Origin: Candidatus Solibacter sp.
Lineage (GTDB): Bacteria; Acidobacteriota; Terriglobia; Bryobacterales; Bryobacteraceae
Length of the DNA: 64,000 nucleotides
Direction of reading: 5' to 3'
Assembly (NCBI GenBank): GCA_013822245.1
Contig: PNKE01000024.1
Span: 1 to 64,000, forward strand
The position numbers and the translations under genes are program-made. This document shows positions 18,381 through 26,186 of this stretch, in pieces. The notes under the pieces were generated by a model. It was not told the origin of the DNA, ran no database searches, and was given only the letters and a program-made list of their open reading frames with translations. Every line of letters begins with the position of its first letter. The first letter of the stretch is position 1.

Positions 18381-19827
18381 GTACAAGATTCTGCACGACA
18401 AATCGAACTGCTTCTACGAGACCTACGAGCGCAAGGGCGAGTTGAGGAACCAGACGCATTACTGCCCAGGCTGCGGCCACGGCAACGCGCACAAACTGAT
18501 TGCGCAGGCCATCGAACAGTTGGGCATCCAGGACCGGACGATCACGGTGTCGCCGGTGGGCTGCGGCGTGTTCGCCTATTACTACCTGGACACGGGCAAC
18601 ATCCAGGCGGCGCACGGGCGGGCGGCGGCGGTGGCGACGGCGGCGAAACGGTCGAGGCCGGATTCGATCGTGATTTCGTATCAGGGCGACGGCGACCTGG
18701 CGGCGATCGGCACGGCGGAGATCCTGCACGCGGCCAACCGCGGCGAGAACATCACGGTGTTTTTCGTCAACAACGGCATCTACGGGATGACGGGCGGGCA
18801 ACTGGCGCCGACGACGCCGGTGGGCGCGAAGTCGACCACATCGCCGTTCGGGCGCGACGCGCATAACGACGGCTACCCGATCAAGGTATGCGAACTGCTG
18901 TCGGCGCTGGAAGCGCCGGTGTATCTCGAGCGCGTGGCGCTGGGCACGACCAAGCAGATCATGGCGGCGTCGCGCGCGGTGAAGAAGGCGCTTGAGAATC
19001 AGGTGAAGGGGCTGGGTTTCTCGCTGGTGGAAATTCTCTCTCCATGCCCGACCATCTGGAAGCTGAGCCCGGTGGCGGCGCAGGAGCGCGTGCGGGACGA
19101 GATGGCCGCGATCTTCCCGATCGGTGTTTACAGGGACCGGACCAGAGAGGCGCAGCCGTATCCGGCGCCGAAGCCGGCGCCGCCGGCGGAGCAGATACCG
19201 GCGATTCTGGGCATCGAATCGGCCGAGGGCGTGATTGAAGCCGCAAAGCCGGACAGGCCGGTGGACTGGCGGATCCGGGTGGCCGGGTTCGGCGGCCAGG
19301 GCGTGCTGATGCTGGGCGAAGTGCTGGCCGAGGCGGGGCTGGAGGCGGGGCTGGAGGTGAGCTGGCTGCCTTCGTACGGGCCGGAGATGAGGTCGGGGAC
19401 ATCGAACTGCCATGTGAGGGTTGGAACGCATCCGATCGCTTCGCCGCTGGTGACCAAGCCGAACGTGCTGCTGGCGTTGAACGAGCCGTCGTTGAAGAAG
19501 TTTCTGCCCACGGTGGAGCCGGGCGGATGGGTGCTGTATAACGGCGAGTCGATTCCGGAAGGCATTCAAGTGCGCGGCGATGTGAACATGCAGGCGATTC
19601 CGTTTACGCAGCTTGCCGATGAACTGGGCGAGGCGAAGGCGGGCAATATTGTCAGCCTGGGGGCGCTGCTGGAGTTGACCGGGATGCTGAGGCAGGAGGC
19701 GGTGGATCATGCGTTGGCGCACCTGGTGAAATCGACGCGCTGGCTGGAGATCGACCGGCAGGCGTTGAAAGCAGGCAGGCGGGCCGCCCATGCGAGGGAG
19801 GCCGAACGGGCGGAGGTGTGCCAATGA
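18373..19827 (+). CDS. 2-oxoacid:acceptor oxidoreductase, fused beta (TPP) and gamma subunits
   Basis: 484 residues that overlap the alpha gene by 8 bases. Residues about 1-250 are the beta subunit. They include [32 protein letters not shown], the thiamine-diphosphate motif [12 protein letters not shown] through [14 protein letters not shown], and SPCPTIW. A proline-rich linker (about 257-275) leads to the gamma subunit, with [22 protein letters not shown], and [17 protein letters not shown]. In many organisms beta and gamma are separate; here they are one chain, which fixes their ratio. The C-terminus ends in a basic/charged helix. The stop overlaps the next start as ATGA. Confidence 0.88.
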   Translation: MAEYKILHDKSNCFYETYERKGELRNQTHYCPGCGHGNAHKLIAQAIEQLGIQDRTITVSPVGCGVFAYYYLDTGNIQAAHGRAAAVATAAKRSRPDSIVISYQGDGDLAAIGTAEILHAANRGENITVFFVNNGIYGMTGGQLAPTTPVGAKSTTSPFGRDAHNDGYPIKVCELLSALEAPVYLERVALGTTKQIMAASRAVKKALENQVKGLGFSLVEILSPCPTIWKLSPVAAQERVRDEMAAIFPIGVYRDRTREAQPYPAPKPAPPAEQIPAILGIESAEGVIEAAKPDRPVDWRIRVAGFGGQGVLMLGEVLAEAGLEAGLEVSWLPSYGPEMRSGTSNCHVRVGTHPIASPLVTKPNVLLALNEPSLKKFLPTVEPGGWVLYNGESIPEGIQVRGDVNMQAIPFTQLADELGEAKAGNIVSLGALLELTGMLRQEAVDHALAHLVKSTRWLEIDRQALKAGRRAAHAREAERAEVCQ

Positions 19828-20777
19828 AAGCCGCCGATCCGAACCCGGATATCACGGTGTACTTCAACGGCCGCTACATGCGGCTGGGCGATGCGAATGT
19901 GAACATTCTGACGCACGCGCTGCACTATGGGACGGGTGTGTTCGAGGGCATCAGGGCGTACTGGTCGGCAGAGCAGCACGAGATGTATCTGTTCCGGGCC
20001 GAGGAGCATTACTCGCGGTGGAAGTCGAACTGCGGGATTATCCGGATCAAGGTGGGTGAGACGGCGCGGGAGTTGTGCGGGATCACGGCGGAGCTGTGCC
20101 GGCGGAACGGATTCCATGAGAACGTGTATGTGCGGCCGCTGGCGTTCAAGTCCGCGCCGAGGGTGGGGGTGCAGCCCGACGACAGGGACTCGATGGCGAT
20201 CATCGCGATTCCGTTCGGGGTGTATCTGGATAGCGAGAAGGGGCTTCATGCGGGCGTGGTGAGCTGGCGCAGGGTGGAAGACAACGCGATACCGGGACGG
20301 GCGAAGATCTGCGGCGCGTATGTGAATTCGGCGCTGGCCGGCGACGAGGCGCGGCGCAACGGATTCGACGAAGCGATCTTCCTGACCGAGAGCGGGCATG
20401 TGGCCGAAGGGGCGACGTGCAACATTTTCATGGTGAGGAAGGGGCAGTTGGTGACACCGCCGCCGAGCGACAACATCCTGGAGGGACTGACGCGGGATTC
20501 GGTGATGCAACTGGCGCGTCGCGAGATGCGGCTGGAGGTGGTTGAGCGCTCGATTGACCGCAGCGAGATGTATGTCTGCGACGAGTTGTTCTTCACGGGC
20601 ACGGCGGTGGAGGTGGGACCGATCACGCAGGTGGATCATCGTCCGGTGGGCGATGGTACTATCGGAAAAACCACGGCCCGATTGCGCCAGTTGTATGCCG
20701 ATGCGGTGAGGGGCGGAATGGACTCCTATCAGCACTGGCTGCTGCCGGCGGGCATGGGCGTGGCGGCACCGGCCTGA
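19824..20777 (+). CDS. ilvE: branched-chain amino acid aminotransferase
   Basis: 317 residues, class IV PLP enzyme interconverting Val/Leu/Ile and their 2-oxoacids. Motifs are LTHALHYGTGVFEGIRAY near the N-terminus, the PLP lysine in AKICGAYVNSALA (about residue 157), the E-G-A-T-CN phosphate-binding segment AEGATCNIFMV, and FFTGTAVEVGPI near the end, all in normal order. The ATG at 19824 overlaps the preceding stop by 4 bases. In this operon it would feed 2-oxoisovalerate, 2-oxoisocaproate and 2-oxo-3-methylvalerate to the ferredoxin oxidoreductase, or run the other way in biosynthesis. Confidence 0.92.
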   Translation: MKAADPNPDITVYFNGRYMRLGDANVNILTHALHYGTGVFEGIRAYWSAEQHEMYLFRAEEHYSRWKSNCGIIRIKVGETARELCGITAELCRRNGFHENVYVRPLAFKSAPRVGVQPDDRDSMAIIAIPFGVYLDSEKGLHAGVVSWRRVEDNAIPGRAKICGAYVNSALAGDEARRNGFDEAIFLTESGHVAEGATCNIFMVRKGQLVTPPPSDNILEGLTRDSVMQLARREMRLEVVERSIDRSEMYVCDELFFTGTAVEVGPITQVDHRPVGDGTIGKTTARLRQLYADAVRGGMDSYQHWLLPAGMGVAAPA

Positions 20778-20792
20778 GGAGAGCGATCGCAT

Positions 20793-22268
20793 ATGCGAGT
20801 TTCCATCCTGGACTCCGTGCTGCGCGAGGGCGTGCAGAGCGGAAGGATTTCCTTTTCAGTTGAAGAGAAGCTGGCGGTGGCGCGCAGGCTGGACGAGTTT
20901 GGGGTGGATTATATCGAGGGCGGGTGGCCGGGGCCGGACGGGCATGACGCGGAGTTTTTCCGGCGGGCGAGGGGTGTGGAGTTCAAGAGCGCGAAGCTGG
21001 TGGCGTTCGGTCCGGTGAGGGCGGAATCGCGCCGTGCCGAGGACGATCCTTACCTGGCGGCGCTGGCCGGGACGGGCGCGCCGGTGGCCAGCGTCTACGC
21101 GAATCTGATGGGCATCGCCGGCGACGGCGTGCTGAAGCGGCGGGTGGCCGATTCAGTGGCGTATCTGAAGGGCCGGTTCGAAGAGGTGATCTTCGACGCG
21201 GCCAATTTCTTCGACGCCTATGAGGCGAATGCGGAGGCGGCGATCGAGGTGCTGTGGGCGGCGCGGCAGAGCGGGGCGGGGGTGGTGGTGCTGTGCGATT
21301 CGGCGGGCAGGACGATGCCGGACAAGGTGGGGATGGTGTGCGACATCGTCAAGGCGGCGGTGGGCGGCGAGCTGGGCATCCACGCGCATAACGGGAGCGG
21401 ATTGGGGCTGGCGAATACGCTGGAGGCTGTGAGGCGGGGGTTCGGGCACGTGCAGGGGACGGTAAACGGGTATGGGGCGAGGAATGGGGTGGCGGACCTG
21501 GTGGGGGTGCTGGGCAATCTGGCGCGGATGGGGGTGGAGACGCGGTGCGGAGGCGACGCGTCGAAGCTGAGGGAACTGGCGTCGTTTGTCGCCGGCGCGG
21601 CGCATGTGGCGGTGGACCCGCAGCAGGCGTTTACCGGGGGCGGGGTGAGCCGGAATCCGGCGACGCTGGAGCATTGGATTTCGCAGTACGGGTTTGAGGG
21701 GCGGTTGGGGGCGCAGTCGCGGCGGGAACTGGCCGACAGGGTGCATCAGCTTGAGATGGAAGGCTACGACCTGGACGCCGCCGATGGGACCGTCGAGTTG
21801 TTGCTGAGGCAGGCGGCGTGGCCTGGAGTGAGGCCGTTTGAAGTGGGCAACTATGCGGTGTCGATCCGCGGCACGGGGGCGCCGGGGACGCACAACGTGG
21901 CGACGGTGTCGTTGGACATGGGCGAGGCGGCGGTGTCGGCGACCGAGGAGAGCAACGGGCCGATCCATGCGCTGGAGATGGCTCTGATCGGGTGTCTGGC
22001 GCCGGTGTATCCGGGGGTGAAGAGGATGCGGATTGTGAACTACCAGTTGAGGGTGGCCGATCCGCAGCATGGGACGGCGGCCAAGGCGAGGGTGTTTCTG
22101 GAATGGGAGTCTGGCGGGGTGAGGTGGACGACGCTGGGGGTGTCGGACAACCTGCTGGAGGCGAGCTGGCTGGCGCTGGTGGACGGGATGCGGCTGGAGT
22201 TGCTGCGGCAGGCCGAGCGGGAGCCGGAATCGGTGGAGACGGCGAACGATTCTTCGTGGGCGGTGTAG
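20793..22268 (+). CDS. cimA: citramalate synthase-like protein (divergent CimA)
   Basis: 491 residues with the full CimA layout: DRE-TIM barrel (about 1-280), linker and a C-terminal LeuA-type regulatory dimer domain (about 360-480). Family motifs include DYIEGGWPGPDGHDAEFF and QGTVNGYGARNGVADLV. CimA condenses pyruvate and acetyl-CoA to citramalate, giving 2-oxobutyrate for isoleucine. Two catalytic-site signatures differ from the usual form: the metal-site LRDG is LREG (Glu12), and the HxHND motif is HAHNG (His197, His199, Asn200, Gly201). The His pair and Asn are kept, so a metal may still bind, but substrate choice may differ. Last gene of the operon. Confidence 0.78.
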   Translation: MRVSILDSVLREGVQSGRISFSVEEKLAVARRLDEFGVDYIEGGWPGPDGHDAEFFRRARGVEFKSAKLVAFGPVRAESRRAEDDPYLAALAGTGAPVASVYANLMGIAGDGVLKRRVADSVAYLKGRFEEVIFDAANFFDAYEANAEAAIEVLWAARQSGAGVVVLCDSAGRTMPDKVGMVCDIVKAAVGGELGIHAHNGSGLGLANTLEAVRRGFGHVQGTVNGYGARNGVADLVGVLGNLARMGVETRCGGDASKLRELASFVAGAAHVAVDPQQAFTGGGVSRNPATLEHWISQYGFEGRLGAQSRRELADRVHQLEMEGYDLDAADGTVELLLRQAAWPGVRPFEVGNYAVSIRGTGAPGTHNVATVSLDMGEAAVSATEESNGPIHALEMALIGCLAPVYPGVKRMRIVNYQLRVADPQHGTAAKARVFLEWESGGVRWTTLGVSDNLLEASWLALVDGMRLELLRQAEREPESVETANDSSWAV

Positions 22269-22295
22269 AGTCTTCGCCGTAAAACGACTTGGCCA

Positions 22296-22324
22296 TTGAA
22301 GCTCCACAGGGGCTGCTTTACTAT
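22296..22324 (+). promoter_or_regulatory. sigma70-type promoter upstream of the exported repeat protein
   Basis: TTGAAG (22296-22301), 17-base spacer, TACTAT (22319-22324). It lies 28 bases after the cimA stop and about 150 bases before the next start, implying a new transcript there with a long leader. I see no recognisable leader structure. Confidence 0.5.
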
Positions 22325-22481
22325 TGACAAGACGGGATTGAACGGCGCAGGCCGGGCGGTGATGGAGTTTCGCGTGCGGTCACGCTGTCAGGAGTAGAGG
22401 CGTCGAAACTGCCGTCCCCGGCGCGGAGGCGCACCTGGACCGGAGGCGCTGATGCCGGACGAAGCCGCGGAGGAGGGAATG

Positions 22482-23357
22482 ATGAAAACAATGGCGACGG
22501 TTTCGGGTTTGAGCGTGGCGCGCCGGCCCGGTGGGCGGGTGTGGCGGCCGGTTCTGTCTGCCGTCATGGCGGCGGTAGTGGCCTGTGGGACGGGATGGGG
22601 GCAGGATCCGCTGATCCTGCAGGACGGGACGCCGGTGAAGTTGAGGCTGGGGGAGAACCTGTCGTCGGAGACGGCGCGGGTGGGCGATACGGTGTCTTTT
22701 GAGGTGTTGGAGGATGTCGAGGCCGGGGGGCTGATTGTGATCAAGCAGGGCAGCGCGGCGCTGGCCACGATCACGCAGGCGCAGGCGAAGAGGCGGATGG
22801 GCAAGGGCGGGAAGCTGGATGTCAACATCGACTACGTGAGGCTGGTGACGGGCGAAAAGGCGCCGTTAAGGGCGGTGAGGGAGAACAAGGGTGCGTCGAG
22901 CACCGGGGGCATGACGGCGGGCATCGTGGCGACGTCGATCGTGTTTTTTCCGGCGGCGCCGTTTTTCCTGTTCATGAAGGGCAAAGAGGTCACCATCCCG
23001 AAGGGGACCGAGGTGATGAGCTATGTCCATAGTGACGTCCGGCTGGATGCGGCGAGGTTGAGGGCGGCGGCGCCCAACATAGGCTCAGCGCCCGCGGTTG
23101 CCGCCGCACCCGCGCAGGGGCAGGCCGCGGCGCCGGCGCAACAGGCCGCACCGGCGCCGGCTCCGGCGCCGAGGGGCGGAATGACGAACAACGACGTGCT
23201 GGAGCTGAGGAAGGCCGGGTTCTCGGAGGACCTGATCATTACGAAGATCAACAGTTCCACGTGTTCGTTCCGGATGGAAACGCAGGACATGATCGACCTG
23301 AAGAGGGCCGGGCTGTCGGACAAGGTAATCGCCGCGATGATGGCGAAGATGAAATAG
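22482..23357 (+). CDS. exported protein with Ala/Pro-rich linker and C-terminal helical repeats
   Basis: About 291 residues. AGGAGG at 22471 fits the second of two adjacent ATGs (22482). A long n-region and hydrophobic stretch (RPVLSAVMAAVVACGTGWG) look like a signal peptide. A beta-rich domain follows (LILQDGTPVKLRLGENLSSE to KAPLRAVRENKG), resembling an exported regulatory beta-barrel, then a hydrophobic FFPAAPFFLFMKG stretch. A run of about 30 Ala/Pro/Gln residues leads to two similar C-terminal helical units, LRKAGFSEDLIITKI and LKRAGLSDKVIAAMM, a SHOCT-like repeat. Function unknown. It precedes a membrane kinase gene by 40 bases and may be co-expressed with it. Confidence 0.65.
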   Translation: MKTMATVSGLSVARRPGGRVWRPVLSAVMAAVVACGTGWGQDPLILQDGTPVKLRLGENLSSETARVGDTVSFEVLEDVEAGGLIVIKQGSAALATITQAQAKRRMGKGGKLDVNIDYVRLVTGEKAPLRAVRENKGASSTGGMTAGIVATSIVFFPAAPFFLFMKGKEVTIPKGTEVMSYVHSDVRLDAARLRAAAPNIGSAPAVAAAPAQGQAAAPAQQAAPAPAPAPRGGMTNNDVLELRKAGFSEDLIITKINSSTCSFRMETQDMIDLKRAGLSDKVIAAMMAKMK

Positions 23358-23397
23358 GGGGCGGCGGAGTTACTCTTTTCCCGACAACGCCACGGTT

Positions 23398-25185
23398 ATG
23401 TCTACACTACCGGAGAGAATAGGGCCGTACCGCATCCTTGAAGAGCTTGGGCGCGGCGCGATGGGCGTGGTGTACCGCGCCGAGGACGAGGCGATCGGGC
23501 GCGAAATCGCGGTGAAGGTGGTGCGGCTGGATCAGTTCAGCAGCGCCGAGGAGAAGGCGCAACTGCGGGTGCGTTTGATGCGGGAGGCGCGGGCGGCGGG
23601 CATCCTGAATCATCCGGGGATCGTGACGGTCTATCAACTGGGCGACCACGAGGACATCGTCTATGTGGCGATGGAGTTTGTGGACGGGCGCAGCCTGGAG
23701 AGGCTGATGTCGGACGGGGTGGATCTGGGACGGCCGCGGATCTTCTCCGTCCTCAGGCAGATCGCGGCGGCGCTGGACTACGCCCATGCGGCGGGCATCG
23801 TGCACCGGGACATCAAGCCGGCCAATATTCTGGTGAGGCGTGACGGCAGCGCGAAGGTATCGGATTTCGGCATCGCCAAGATCGCATCGCAGAAGTTCAC
23901 CCAGACCGGCATGGTGCTGGGGACGCCGGCGTACATGTCGCCGGAGCAGATCCTGGCGGCGCAGGTGGACGGCCGCGCGGACCAGTTTTCGCTGGCGGTG
24001 ATGGCGTTTCAGATGCTGAGCGGGCGGCAACCGTTCCAGGCGGAGTCCTCGGCGGGGCTGTTGATCGAGATTGTTCAGAACGAACCTCCGCCGCTGCATG
24101 TGCTGGACGGGCGGTTTCCGCCGGCGGCATCGGCGGTGCTGGGGCGGGCGTTGAGCAAGAAGCCGGAGCAGCGCTTCCCATCGTGCAGGGGGTTTGTTGA
24201 CGCGCTGGCGGAGGCCTGTGTGCAGACAGCGCAGGCGGCGCCGGTTGAGCAGCAGCCGCCGGGACCGGCGAAGGCCGCGCCAGCGCCGCCGGTCAAAGCC
24301 GGAGGGGCGAATGCCGACAGGACCTGGCTTGCGGTGGCGGCGGGGACGGCAATCCTGGTGCTTGTCCTCGTTGTGGGGCTCAAATGGGGGCTGTCCCTGC
24401 TGGAGGCATTGAAGGGAGGGGTCAAACCAGCCGTGACGGGGCAGACCGCCGCAATCCAGACGGCGGCCCCGGTTCCGGTTCCGGCTCCGGCGGAGGTTCA
24501 GCCCGAGCCGAGGCAGTCCGAGCACCCTCCGGCGGTGCGGGTGAATCCCGCCGACGGGCTTGAGTACGTCCTCATACCGGCAGGCACGTTTCAGATGGGC
24601 TGCGAAGGCGGGGGTGCGCCGTGTAAGGCCGACGCGAAACCGGTGAGAGATGTCACCATCAGCCGCGCTTTCCATATCTCGCGGACCGAGGTGACGCAGG
24701 AGGCCTATGGCAAGGTCTTGGGGACGGGCCAGAAGGGCCGCAAGCCGGTCAGCCGGGTGAACTGGCGCGAGGCGAACCGGTACTGCCAACTGGCCGGGGG
24801 ACGGTTGCCGACCGAGGCCGAGTGGGAGTATGCCGCGCGCGCCGGCGAGGCCGGGCCGCGGATGGGGGCGCTGGATGCGGTGGCATGGTACGCGGCCAAC
24901 AGCGGAGGCGCGGAGAGCGAGGTTGGCCTCCGCCGGAAGAACGCGTTCGGGCTGCACGATATGCTGGGCAACGTCTGGGAGTGGGTCAACGACATCTACG
25001 GCGCGTCGTATTACCGGAATGGCCCGTTGACCGATCCGCCCGGGCCGGAGAACGGTTCGCAGCGGGTGGTTCGCGGCGGTTCCTATTCCACGCCGCCGGA
25101 GTACGTCAATGTGGCGTCGCGTTTCGCCTTTCCGCCGTTGACGCGCGATGCGTCCATCGGTTTCCGATGCGTGCTGAACCAATAG
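23398..25185 (+). CDS. serine/threonine protein kinase fused to a formylglycine-enzyme-like (FGE-sulfatase) domain
   Basis: 595 residues. Residues about 8-275 are a Hanks-type kinase: LGRGAMGVVYRAEDE, the ATP lysine in AVKVV, HRDIKPANIL, DFGIAK and GTPAYMSPEQ are all intact, so it should be active. An Ala/Pro linker and one membrane helix (TWLAVAAGTAILVLVLVV) follow. A periplasmic FGE-sulfatase/C-type-lectin-like domain then begins at YVLIPAGTFQMGCEGG and continues through GGRLPTEAEWEYAAR, GNVWEWVNDIYG and RVVRGGSY to IGFRCV. The outer domain may sense a ligand, as FGE-like domains do in other bacterial kinases; I do not see the paired active-site cysteines of true FGE. Probably a membrane signalling receptor. 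Confidence 0.87.
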   Translation: MSTLPERIGPYRILEELGRGAMGVVYRAEDEAIGREIAVKVVRLDQFSSAEEKAQLRVRLMREARAAGILNHPGIVTVYQLGDHEDIVYVAMEFVDGRSLERLMSDGVDLGRPRIFSVLRQIAAALDYAHAAGIVHRDIKPANILVRRDGSAKVSDFGIAKIASQKFTQTGMVLGTPAYMSPEQILAAQVDGRADQFSLAVMAFQMLSGRQPFQAESSAGLLIEIVQNEPPPLHVLDGRFPPAASAVLGRALSKKPEQRFPSCRGFVDALAEACVQTAQAAPVEQQPPGPAKAAPAPPVKAGGANADRTWLAVAAGTAILVLVLVVGLKWGLSLLEALKGGVKPAVTGQTAAIQTAAPVPVPAPAEVQPEPRQSEHPPAVRVNPADGLEYVLIPAGTFQMGCEGGGAPCKADAKPVRDVTISRAFHISRTEVTQEAYGKVLGTGQKGRKPVSRVNWREANRYCQLAGGRLPTEAEWEYAARAGEAGPRMGALDAVAWYAANSGGAESEVGLRRKNAFGLHDMLGNVWEWVNDIYGASYYRNGPLTDPPGPENGSQRVVRGGSYSTPPEYVNVASRFAFPPLTRDASIGFRCVLNQ

Positions 25186-25251
25186 CCGCGCGCGGCTGAA
25201 GCCGGGGGGATCGGAATTCACGCGGCGGAGCTATCCTGTTTACAGTTCCAG

Positions 25252-25282
25252 ACACTTGTCTCTTTTCTGGTTAACACTTGTC
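25252..25282 (+). repeat. direct repeat ACACTTGTC, 22-bp spacing, likely regulator binding site
   Basis: ACACTTGTC occurs at 25252-25260 and again at 25274-25282, exactly 22 bp apart (two helical turns), just upstream of a winged-helix regulator gene starting at 25309. OmpR-type proteins bind tandem half-sites on one face of DNA, so this is a candidate autoregulatory operator. An AT-rich TAATTT at about 25292 may be the -10 box. Confidence 0.5.
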
Positions 25283-25308
25283 ACGGCGGTGTAATTTTCC
25301 GTGATCTG

Positions 25309-25785
25309 ATGGCGTCCAATCTATTGACTGCGCGGAATCAGACATTGGAGGCTGTAGTGCATCGTTTGTTTTCAGTAGACGACCTTGATATCCACGTTTC
25401 GGCGATGCAGGTTGTGAGGGGCGGGGTTGAAGTGGAATTGACTTCAATCGAGTTCGCTTTGCTGGCGGAGTTGGCGGTTCAGGCCGGCCAGGTGATCGAT
25501 AGAGACTCCCTTTCGGGCAAAGTGCTGGGCCGCAGGTATCTGCCGTTGGACAGAAGCCTGGACAATCATGTGAGCCACATCTGCCGCAAGCTGGGGCCGG
25601 CCATCGACGGCCGGCGGCGCATCACTTCAGTCAGAGGGAAGGGCTACATCTACCGCTGTTTTCAGCCGGTGAAGGCGGTCCAACCAGGGCAGGCGGCAGC
25701 GGCCGGAAAACTCACCGTGGCGGTGGACAATGCGGCGGACAAGGCCGCGCGCACGGCGCGCACCGCGAGTCAGATGTCCAGATAG
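25309..25785 (+). CDS. orphan OmpR-type winged-helix DNA-binding protein without receiver domain
   Basis: 158 residues. Residues about 25-120 form an OmpR/PhoB C-terminal effector domain: VELTSIEFALLAELAVQAGQ, then VIDRDSLSGKVLG, the recognition helix region LDRSLDNHVSHICRKLG and the wing ITSVRGKGYIYR. The typical N-terminal receiver domain is missing; only about 20 residues precede the DNA-binding part, so control must come from elsewhere or it acts constitutively. The last 35 residues are Ala/Lys-rich and probably disordered. A possible operator with 22-bp direct repeats lies directly upstream. The gene end overlaps the 3' end of the convergent archease gene by 16 bases. Confidence 0.75.
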   Translation: MASNLLTARNQTLEAVVHRLFSVDDLDIHVSAMQVVRGGVEVELTSIEFALLAELAVQAGQVIDRDSLSGKVLGRRYLPLDRSLDNHVSHICRKLGPAIDGRRRITSVRGKGYIYRCFQPVKAVQPGQAAAAGKLTVAVDNAADKAARTARTASQMSR

Positions 25786-26186
25786 ACTTCGGCGATCCAA
25801 CGCGCACCGCGCTGTTCCACCACGATTTGATGGTATGTAACGGCTTTGACGACGAGGCTGGGCGGGTGGCGTATATCGTCGCGGGGTTCGCCGATCAGCG
25901 CGGCGGAGACGCCATGGGGTCCGGATGCGGTGACCGCGGCCCTGGAGACGGCGAAGCGGCGGCCGTCGAGGACGTAGAGAACTTCGTTGAGGAAGTTGAC
26001 CACAAGAGCTTCCAGGTCTTCGCCCTGGGCGGCGATTTCGAGCGATTCCAAGGGCTGGACGTTGCGGCAGTCCATCACGATGCCGGCCAGCGCCCCAGCC
26101 GCGGCGGCGAGCAGATCCTCGAAGGTATCGGCGGTGACGCGGAAGCCGGTGTCGGCGGTATGCGAGAGGATCTCGAAGGTGGTCAC
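25770..26186 (-). CDS. archease (RtcB RNA-ligase cofactor family)
   Basis: 138 residues. The GTG at 26186 overlaps the stop of the upstream esterase gene as GTGA, so it is translationally coupled; longer upstream starts would run into that gene. The N-terminus FEILSHTADTGFRVTADTFE holds the archease signature H-T-A-D with its conserved Asp, and the C-terminus AVTYHQIVVEQRG and WIAEVYLDI matches the family end. Archease helps RtcB turn over during RNA 3'-phosphate ligation. No rtcB is visible in the window, so the partner must be elsewhere. The pairing with an esterase is unusual. Confidence 0.85.
   Translation of the reverse strand: MTTFEILSHTADTGFRVTADTFEDLLAAAAGALAGIVMDCRNVQPLESLEIAAQGEDLEALVVNFLNEVLYVLDGRRFAVSRAAVTASGPHGVSAALIGEPRDDIRHPPSLVVKAVTYHQIVVEQRGARWIAEVYLDI

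Noticed and set aside
23090-23180. GC-rich repeat in the exported protein gene
   Set aside because: Codes for a simple Ala/Pro/Gln linker; no sign of CRISPR or mobile repeats.
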